Shown here piece after piece: positions 16,916 through 22,231 of a DNA stretch of 45,769 bases (position 1 is the stretch's first letter; each line of letters begins with the position of its first letter). The translations under genes and the position numbers were made by a program. This DNA is from a virus: positions 1 through 45,769 of IMG/VR virus record IMGVR_UViG_3300035670_000383; one strand, given 5' to 3'. Under the pieces are notes generated by a model, which searched no databases, was not told the origin of the DNA, and worked only from the letters and a program-made list of their open reading frames with translations.

Positions 16916-16926
16916 CCTAGCTTGCC
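16916..16926 (-). promoter_or_regulatory. GGCAAGCTAGG motif in a divergent gap
   Basis: Exact copy on the minus strand, 2 bases before the tape-measure ATG and 17 bases before the rightward ATG at 16943. It is one of three copies located between divergent genes (also 19804 and 33201). Confidence 0.5.
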
Positions 16927-16942
16927 GCTGGCAACCTATCCC

Positions 16943-17338
16943 ATGAGCAGCGCACTCGTCGGTATCGCCAACGCCCAGGCCGTTTTCACGGTCCCCACCG
17001 TTGGCACCGTCACCGACCCAGCTACCGGCAACGTCACCCCAGCCACCGAAACCGTCACGGTGACGCTCTACCTCAAGCGGTCCACCTTCACGCCAAACGA
17101 CCTCCCCGGCGTTGACGTAGATGGCGACGTGCTCGCCGGCTATGCCGTCAACCCTGCTGCCGTTGATGCCAGGGTAAAGCGAGGCATCCGAGGCACCCTC
17201 ACATGGGCCGGCGAGGCTTCACAGCCCTGCGTGGTCTCTGAGATCGGGAGTAACTTTGGTAATTCGGGTTTAATTGGCTCAACACTCCGCAGTGCGCTGG
17301 GCGACGAACTGCGCGTTATCCGCTACCGGCAGCGCTGA
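16943..17338 (+). CDS. Probable head-tail joining (stopper-like) protein, inverted
   Basis: 131 aa: MSSALVGIANAQAVFTVPTV, then LKRSTFTPNDLPGVDVDGDV and ...RVIRYRQR at the end. Small beta-rich proteins of this shape close the head-tail interface. It reads rightward although the surrounding structural genes read leftward. Its last 21 bases (17318-17338) are repeated after the next gene. The structural role is inferred from size, pattern and neighbours. Confidence 0.5.
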   Translation: MSSALVGIANAQAVFTVPTVGTVTDPATGNVTPATETVTVTLYLKRSTFTPNDLPGVDVDGDVLAGYAVNPAAVDARVKRGIRGTLTWAGEASQPCVVSEIGSNFGNSGLIGSTLRSALGDELRVIRYRQR

Positions 17339-17774
17339 GCAAACTAAGCAAACGCCTTCCCACAATGGCCCGCAAATACAACCGAGACAAGCGAGGCAGG
17401 TTTGCATCTTCTGGCAGCGGCGCAACTGAACGCGGCTCGCGGCTTACGGGCAAAGGCAGCGCCAAAACAATGAGGGTCACCCCTGACACGGCTCCTAGGT
17501 CCAGCGCACCTAAAGGCACCGTAAGCGGCAGCAGCCGCGGACGTGTGCTCCAACGTGCCGAGCGCATCGGAGGATTCGGGGCGGTCGGCAAAGCTCGCCA
17601 ATCGCTGAAAACGCAGGTGGCTAGGGTTAAAGGTGGCCGCACTCGCAGGGCCAACCTTGAAGCCATGCCTCTTAGCAAACGGTCCAAGTCCTTCCAAGCA
17701 AAGCGCGCCGCTGAGGGTGTAGCGCGCGCCCTTCGCCCGCGCTGATGGCCACCATCCGCTACCGGCAGCGCTGA
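17318..17774. repeat. 21-bp direct repeat flanking the gene at 17365
   Basis: ATCCGCTACCGGCAGCGCTG plus A occurs at 17318-17338 (coding the end of the upstream gene, IRYRQR and stop) and again at 17754-17774. The second copy follows an ATG (17745) and would read MATIRYRQR. The repeats bracket the basic-protein gene, as expected if that gene was inserted with duplication of the upstream 3' end. Confidence 0.8.
17365..17745 (+). CDS. Highly basic protein, 126 aa, in a repeat-flanked cassette
   Basis: MARKYNRDKRGRFASSGSGA, then Ser, Gly, Arg and Lys-rich sequence with few acidic residues and a C-terminus KRAAEGVARALRPR. Composition suggests nucleic-acid or virion-DNA binding; no named domain is recognised. 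It is flanked by the 21-bp repeat described above and lies between two neck-type genes. KYNRDKRGRFAS-type N-termini occur in other phage structural regions, but I cannot assign a function. Confidence 0.6.
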   Translation: MARKYNRDKRGRFASSGSGATERGSRLTGKGSAKTMRVTPDTAPRSSAPKGTVSGSSRGRVLQRAERIGGFGAVGKARQSLKTQVARVKGGRTRRANLEAMPLSKRSKSFQAKRAAEGVARALRPR

Positions 17775-17776
17775 CG

Positions 17777-18274
17777 ATGGCCATCATCCAATCCCGCCTA
17801 CGCCTCAGCGCATTCCGCTCCGATGAGCTGATCAAGCGTGCGCCGCAAATCCTCAAGCTCTATGGCCGTGCCCTCGATCAGCAGCTCAAAGAAGAGATCC
17901 GCAAGCCGCAGTTTGACTGGCCCGGTGAAACGCGCCGTTACGGTGCCCTCCTAAGGGCCACCAACCTCCGCACTCGCGCCAAGATCCGCAATGCACAGGG
18001 CGGCCTGCCTTACGTTACGGTCGGCAGCCCTCGCAACATTGTGGACACAGGAAACTTCCTGCGGTCCCAGAAACGGAAGCAAGTGAACCAAGCCACCATT
18101 CGCTTCACATGGGGCGATGACAGGGTGGTGACCTATGCCGGGGCCATCTACCAGGGCATCCCAGGCCGAAACTACCCAGCCCGCGACTGGATCAAGCCCG
18201 CGCTCGATGCCCTGCCGATCGGGGAGTTCTTCGCCCGCGAGTGGCGCAGGCTACAGAACACCGCAGGGCTTTAG
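17777..18274 (+). CDS. Neck/tail-completion protein, HK97 gp10-like
   Basis: 165 aa. The helical N-terminus (FRSDELIKRAPQILKLYGRA) is followed by IVDTGNFLRSQKRKQ and YAGAIYQGIPGRNYPARDWI, the order of motifs in gp10-like proteins (the DTGxLxxS and YAxxxxxG...PAR patterns). Such proteins join the tail to the neck. Rightward, opposite to the rest of the structural genes, and converging with the HNH gene by a 4-base overlap. Confidence 0.6.
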   Translation: MAIIQSRLRLSAFRSDELIKRAPQILKLYGRALDQQLKEEIRKPQFDWPGETRRYGALLRATNLRTRAKIRNAQGGLPYVTVGSPRNIVDTGNFLRSQKRKQVNQATIRFTWGDDRVVTYAGAIYQGIPGRNYPARDWIKPALDALPIGEFFAREWRRLQNTAGL

Positions 18275-18981
18275 GCGGCATCTGGCATAGATGCACCCTT
18301 GCGCCTGTTCTCATGTGCCCACAGCGGTCGCATGTTCGTGTAGTGGAAGCACTGGCGCTGCTGCTCAGGGTCGTTCAAATCAAAAGCAGCGCAGGGGATG
18401 ATGTGGTCAATGTGCCACTCGCAACGGTTCTCCCACGTCATGCCATCTGCAAACTGGCTTTCTATGTGTTTGGCAAACGCATCGTAGGAACAACCAATAA
18501 GCGCCTCTGTACTCGCGCTCTTGTTGTTGCCTGAAACGAAGTGGTTAATGCGTCGGCGTAACCGCGTCAGTATGTCAAAGCCAGGGTCTTGCCTTTTACG
18601 CTTTAGGTAGTATGCCGTCTTTGCGGCCCTAAAGCGATCTGCATTATCAATAAGCCACTGCCTGCGATAGGCACTCATCTTTTCGCAGTTAGCAGTGTTC
18701 CAGGCGTTTATGGCCGCTCGACGCTTGTCATAATGACGCAAGTAGTCACGACGCTTTTGCGCTTTGACCAGATCTGGGTACAGCCTTGCCTTTTCCCTGC
18801 GTTGGGCCGCGATGAGCTCTTTGTTTTTCTTTTGGTATTCCTTGTTTTTTGCCAAGTTGCACGCTTGGCATTTCCAAGAATTGACATAACGCGGGCTGTC
18901 ATGCCCGTGCTTGCACGGTTTGCCCGTGTAAAACAGTTTCAGCCCAAGGCTAAGCGCCTTTTGGCGTGAGATGATTTCCAT
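18271..18981 (-). CDS. Free-standing HNH endonuclease (homing type)
   Basis: 236 aa with the start at 18981 (MEIISRQKALSLGLKLFYTG). The N-terminus has a zinc-ribbon-like CKHGH...CQACN. The middle is a basic helical region, probably DNA binding. The C-terminus carries the HNH core WHIDHIIPCAAFDLND followed by NMRPLWAHENRRKG. Such genes are typically selfish insertions between structural genes. AT content and codon use differ from its neighbours. It sits between the major tail gene and the inverted neck genes. Confidence 0.85.
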   Translation of the reverse strand: MEIISRQKALSLGLKLFYTGKPCKHGHDSPRYVNSWKCQACNLAKNKEYQKKNKELIAAQRREKARLYPDLVKAQKRRDYLRHYDKRRAAINAWNTANCEKMSAYRRQWLIDNADRFRAAKTAYYLKRKRQDPGFDILTRLRRRINHFVSGNNKSASTEALIGCSYDAFAKHIESQFADGMTWENRCEWHIDHIIPCAAFDLNDPEQQRQCFHYTNMRPLWAHENRRKGASMPDAA

Positions 18982-19005
18982 GTTGCCTGTGTCAGCAGGT
19001 AGCCG

Positions 19006-19034
19006 GGGGTGGGAGGGTGCAACCTCGCCACCCC
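19006..19034. terminator. Hairpin between major tail gene and HNH gene
   Basis: GGGGTGG (19006-19012) pairs with CCACCCC (19028-19034), with an inner GAGG/CCTC stem. On the plus strand it is followed by ACATTTT, so it could terminate rightward transcripts from 16943-18274; on the minus strand it could reduce read-through into the HNH gene. Confidence 0.45.
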
Positions 19035-19045
19035 ACATTTTACCA

Positions 19046-19786
19046 TCAGGCGACAGCGCTCACCGTAAACGTCGGCATTACTCCAGCGCCGCCCATGTTC
19101 GCCGCCGCCACCGTGTACACGTCCCCGACACGCACGTTCTGGCCGCCAAGCACGATCGTCGGCGCCACCGACACCAGCCCACCAGCAGCAACGGTAATGT
19201 CTGCCGTGATGTTGCGCCCACCGATGCCAACCGGGATTAGCGGCACATCCTCATAGGTGGCAGCAGTCATCCCGCTTCCGCCTGTGGTGACCGTCACCGT
19301 GGCTGCAGCCTGCCCCTGTGGATACCACACGCTGCCACCAAACGCGGTCAGGGTGAACGTCATGGCACCGACGCCCGCCACGGCTCGACCCTCGTTGAAG
19401 CCGGTCACAGTGGCGATGCCGGCCCTCACCTCGCCTGTCCCGAGGGTGCCGGGCACCTTGGCCGATTGGCGGAAGTATTGAACCGCGAGGTTTTCAGTCC
19501 CCCGCTCGTTCACCTCCATCAGGATCTGGTAGCCAGGGTCGCCAGGGGAGAGGTTCAGAACGACGGGCATCGTCTTAGAAATGCTCAGCACCGCCGCCTT
19601 CTCGGAGGTCGGGTCGCTGTCGTAGTCCTGTACGTTCTGGGTGCTGCTGGTGCTGGTCATGCTCGCGTCGGTCAGATTGAAGACCTTCGTAAGACCCGTG
19701 GTGCTGGTCGGAATGGCCGAGCTGGTGGTGCCCTTGGCAATCCACAGCTCGTGGTCGAAGTTGATCAGATACTCGCCGGAAGGCAT
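19046..19786 (-). CDS. Major tail protein
   Basis: 246 aa: MPSGEYLINFDHELWIAKGT, then NVQDYDSDPTSEKAAVLSIS and YQILMEVNERGTENLAVQYF, a pattern common in tail-tube proteins. The last ~90 residues form an added beta-rich domain (ATVTVTTGGSGMTAATYEDV; ITADITVAAGGLVSVAPTIV), probably exposed on the tail surface. GGCAAGCTAGG lies 17 bases upstream of the start. Confidence 0.7.
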   Translation of the reverse strand: MPSGEYLINFDHELWIAKGTTSSAIPTSTTGLTKVFNLTDASMTSTSSTQNVQDYDSDPTSEKAAVLSISKTMPVVLNLSPGDPGYQILMEVNERGTENLAVQYFRQSAKVPGTLGTGEVRAGIATVTGFNEGRAVAGVGAMTFTLTAFGGSVWYPQGQAAATVTVTTGGSGMTAATYEDVPLIPVGIGGRNITADITVAAGGLVSVAPTIVLGGQNVRVGDVYTVAAANMGGAGVMPTFTVSAVA

Positions 19787-19803
19787 GGCCGTTGTGCTGT
19801 TTG

Positions 19804-19814
19804 CCTAGCTTGCC
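19804..19814 (-). promoter_or_regulatory. GGCAAGCTAGG motif in a divergent gap
   Basis: Exact copy on the minus strand, 17 bases before the major tail gene and between it and the rightward gene at 19851. Confidence 0.5.
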
Positions 19815-19850
19815 AAGGTAGGATCCACTTTGCGCTGTCACCCTAGACCC

Positions 19851-20108
19851 ATGGCCAAGCACAAGCCCGATGCCTTCATGGTCATCATGCGCCAAGATGG
19901 CAAGGCGCTCGGCTTTGAGCGAGGAGGAGGGGCCACGGTGCCCTTCTGGTCTCATGATCTTGGCCTCGCCGAAAGGTACGCCATCCCTGAGAACATGCCC
20001 CACCCGCCGTGGTGGTACGTGGGGCCTCATCAGCGGGATCTAGCCAAAGACGCCTTTATGGCCATCGTCCAGCCGAGCTACGACGTGATAGCCAAGCTGG
20101 TGACCTGA
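19851..20108 (+). CDS. Hypothetical protein, 85 aa, rightward in the late region
   Basis: MAKHKPDAFMVIMRQDGKAL, with PHPPWWYVGPHQRDLAKDAF near the C-terminus. Divergent from the major tail gene and convergent with the sigma-like gene. No membrane span or known motif. An isolated opposite-strand gene in a late operon is typical of a later addition (moron), but no promoter could be assigned with confidence. Confidence 0.6.
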   Translation: MAKHKPDAFMVIMRQDGKALGFERGGGATVPFWSHDLGLAERYAIPENMPHPPWWYVGPHQRDLAKDAFMAIVQPSYDVIAKLVT

Positions 20109-20111
20109 CAG

Positions 20112-20687
20112 CTAGGGGTCCACAACCTCCCACGGCTGGGGCCTAGGGCAGTAGTGGGCCTCCCAGTTGTTCACCTCATGCGCAATCCCCGCCGTCGCCA
20201 CTAGCGCATCCTTCGCTTCAGCCAGCGTCACCGGATGTTTCCGCCCCACGCTCAGCTCCCGTGCCGCCTGCTCCGTCGTCAGCCCCTGCCCCATCAACTG
20301 CCGCAGCCTGCCCCCCAGCTCACGCACCTTCCCCGGTGCGCTCACCCCATACCCGTGTGCCCTCAGCCAGTGGGTGCATTCCCCGTGGGCATCCACATAG
20401 AACCGTGTGCTGAGCTTCCCCTTCTCGGCATCATGCACCCTCGCCGCCTTCAGGAACCCCACGTCAACGCATGAGTTGATCTGCTCCCGGTGGATGCTCG
20501 GGAATCGTGCTGCCATCTCGGCCTGGCACTTCCACACCAGCCGCTGATTCTCCCGATACAACCGATCGATCCGCCGCCGTTCGTCAGGGCTTAAGGGCTT
20601 CTCCAGCAGCGGCTCCGCCCGTATCCTCTCCTCTTCGAACCCCATCGGAACCAGGAAAGTGAGCTGTTCGCGGCACTTCCTGGCCAT
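20112..20687 (-). CDS. Sigma-70 region 2/3-like protein
   Basis: 191 aa. Residues ~40-115 follow the sigma region 2 pattern: YRENQRLVWKCQAEM (2.1), INSCVDVGFLKAARVHDAEK (2.2), GKLSTRFYVDAHGECTHWLR (2.3-2.4). Residues ~122-147 (LGGRLRQLMGQGLTTEQAAR) resemble region 3. There is no region 4 helix-turn-helix, so recognition of a normal -35 box is not expected. It could direct polymerase to phage promoters or act as a regulator; a non-sigma DNA-binding role is possible. It lies in the head-tail connector region. Confidence 0.5.
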   Translation of the reverse strand: MARKCREQLTFLVPMGFEEERIRAEPLLEKPLSPDERRRIDRLYRENQRLVWKCQAEMAARFPSIHREQINSCVDVGFLKAARVHDAEKGKLSTRFYVDAHGECTHWLRAHGYGVSAPGKVRELGGRLRQLMGQGLTTEQAARELSVGRKHPVTLAEAKDALVATAGIAHEVNNWEAHYCPRPQPWEVVDP

Positions 20688-20690
20688 TGA

Positions 20691-20846
20691 TCACGGCTCC
20701 TCGCGTTTGCGATCCAAATAGTCTGCGATCTGCTCCATCAAATCCGTGTTCTGCTTTATCTTGTCCAAGGTTTTGCGTAGCATTTGGTTCGTGGCTTCGA
20801 TCTGTTTGTGAAGCTTTTCGTCGGTGTAGCAAGAACGATCAGCCAT
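20691..20846 (-). CDS. Small coiled-coil protein, 51 aa
   Basis: MADRSCYTDEKLHKQIEATN, then QMLRKTLDKIKQNTDLMEQI and LDRKREEP. Nearly all one amphipathic charged helix. It is four bases from the sigma-like gene's start, so co-translation with it is likely. Function unknown. Confidence 0.6.
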   Translation of the reverse strand: MADRSCYTDEKLHKQIEATNQMLRKTLDKIKQNTDLMEQIADYLDRKREEP

Positions 20847-20849
20847 TGT

Positions 20850-21428
20850 TCATGCCCTAGACAGCGCGATACGACGCACCGTCGAAACCGGCCCCGTCAG
20901 GCACAGGCACCCAAACAGGCTCGCCAGGCTGGGAAGCACGTTCAGCGCATTGCGGACAGACGGGGCTGAGCTGGCATCCTTGAAATCAAGCGACAGCGCA
21001 CCGTTGCCTAGGTTTACCGACTTCAACGCCTGATTGCTGATACCCGGCACTAGCTCGCCCGTCACCTGCGCCACGGTCGAGAACGGGTCCGTCGTCACGT
21101 CACCCAGCAGCAGATTGGCCAGCTCGAACGTCCCGCGCTTCACCTCAGCAGGGATAACGTTATCGGCATACTCTTTTTCCCCGCACTTCGCCTCCTTACG
21201 GGGCCAGGCCAGCGCCTGCGGGGTCGTCGTATCAGTCCGGCTGCCGATCCATTCCAGCTCATCAAGCCGGGCCGTGGCCGCCAGCAAGGCGCGGATCTTG
21301 TTGTCGGCCGTCGCGGTGCTCCACGCCGGGGTGGGCAGCACGTCGCCCGCGTAGACATCGCCCTCGGCTACCGTGATGTAGCTGTTGGCGGCAACACCGC
21401 CGGCGGTGGCATCAATCGCGGTCGGCAT
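20850..21428 (-). CDS. Head-tail connector protein (DnaT-like/gp6-type fold)
   Basis: 192 aa. The segments NSYITVAEGDVYAGDVLPTP, NKIRALLAATARLDELEWIG and QALAWPRKEA match the conserved core of small connector proteins often labelled DnaT-like (SYITVxEAxxY...LDxxxWxG...LxWPR). Such proteins dock under the portal. It overlaps the gene at 21428 by TGATG. Confidence 0.65.
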   Translation of the reverse strand: MPTAIDATAGGVAANSYITVAEGDVYAGDVLPTPAWSTATADNKIRALLAATARLDELEWIGSRTDTTTPQALAWPRKEAKCGEKEYADNVIPAEVKRGTFELANLLLGDVTTDPFSTVAQVTGELVPGISNQALKSVNLGNGALSLDFKDASSAPSVRNALNVLPSLASLFGCLCLTGPVSTVRRIALSRA

Positions 21429-21667
21429 CAGTCAACTCCGGTCCCGTTGGCAATCTTAGACTTGCGGCGGTCCTCCTCTTTCCGCTCAGCAATATCCACG
21501 TCAATCCAGTCACAGATGCATCGCGTCTCCACGGTGCTACCGTTAGAGCACGCCACCGCATAGCGCACAATGTCGCTAATGGTGTGGGCCTCATCAAACG
21601 CCATTAGGTCGGTGCCGTTAGGCCCTTGGCCCTTGAGGGAGATTGGTGGCCGGGTGATTTCTGCCAT
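21428..21667 (-). CDS. Hypothetical protein, 79 aa, in connector operon
   Basis: MAEITRPPISLKGQGPNGTD, followed by a mixed charged region with CICDWIDVDIAERKEEDRR. Its ATG overlaps the stop (TGATG) of the exonuclease-like gene. The MuF gene ends in the same TGATG context, so this gene was probably MuF's original neighbour before the exonuclease gene was inserted. Function unknown. Confidence 0.6.
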   Translation of the reverse strand: MAEITRPPISLKGQGPNGTDLMAFDEAHTISDIVRYAVACSNGSTVETRCICDWIDVDIAERKEEDRRKSKIANGTGVD

Positions 21668-22231
21668 CAGTCAGGCGCCGGGGACTGCCATATCTTAAGC
21701 GCAGCCACAAGCTGTCGGGCCGACTGTCTCGCATCCATTAAAGGGTGGTGTGCGGGAAGCTCGTCCGGCTGCCTTTCAGTCAGCCTAAGCGGATCGATGC
21801 CCAACGCCAGAAAGACGCTTGCCAGATCATGGAGCGGGTAAGGCCCCTCCCACTCGCGTTCACCGTGGTTCAGCTTAACGCAGTCGCTAAGGAACCTTGC
21901 TTCAACGGGCCAAGCACAATCCGCTACCAGCACGGCACCTTGATCGGCCCAATGTCGCCACTCATGCCAGAACGTATTGAGCATGTGCTGCCGCGTCGGG
22001 CTGGTGACAGGAAGATTCGGCACATTCTGCGCGATCCACTCCCTGCTTTTAGCAGTGCCCTTGCATTGGGCCGGATCACACGCCAAGAGGCCTTCTCCGT
22101 GGGGCATCCCATCTCTACCAACCACAACCCAAGCGGCTGCAAAACCTTGACCGTGCAGGCCGACGCTCTCAACGTCAAAGACCATGAAGAGGTTGACCAT
22201 CAGTCAGGCGCCGGGGACTGCCATATCTTAA
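21664..22231. repeat. 35-bp direct repeat flanking the exonuclease-like gene
   Basis: Identical sequence at 21664-21698 and 22197-22231 (begins CCATCAGTCAGGCGCCGGGG). Each copy encodes, on the minus strand, KIWQSPAPD, the stop, and the overlapping ATG of the next gene. Confidence 0.9.
21667..22200 (-). CDS. DEDDh-type 3'-5' exonuclease-like protein in an inserted cassette
   Basis: 177 aa. FDVESVGLHG (residues 8-17) carries the DxE motif and HHPLMDARQSARQL (~150-163) the His and Asp of the last motif, as in DnaQ-type exonucleases. A D in VLVADCAWPVEARFL fits the middle motif. The last nine residues, KIWQSPAPD, are identical to those of the upstream MuF gene, and the DNA of that end is a 35-bp direct repeat. 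The gene starts inside MuF's stop (TGATG). This looks like an insertion that copied the target's 3' end and so restored coupling to the next gene. Substrate unknown. Confidence 0.7.
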   Translation of the reverse strand: MVNLFMVFDVESVGLHGQGFAAAWVVVGRDGMPHGEGLLACDPAQCKGTAKSREWIAQNVPNLPVTSPTRQHMLNTFWHEWRHWADQGAVLVADCAWPVEARFLSDCVKLNHGEREWEGPYPLHDLASVFLALGIDPLRLTERQPDELPAHHPLMDARQSARQLVAALKIWQSPAPD

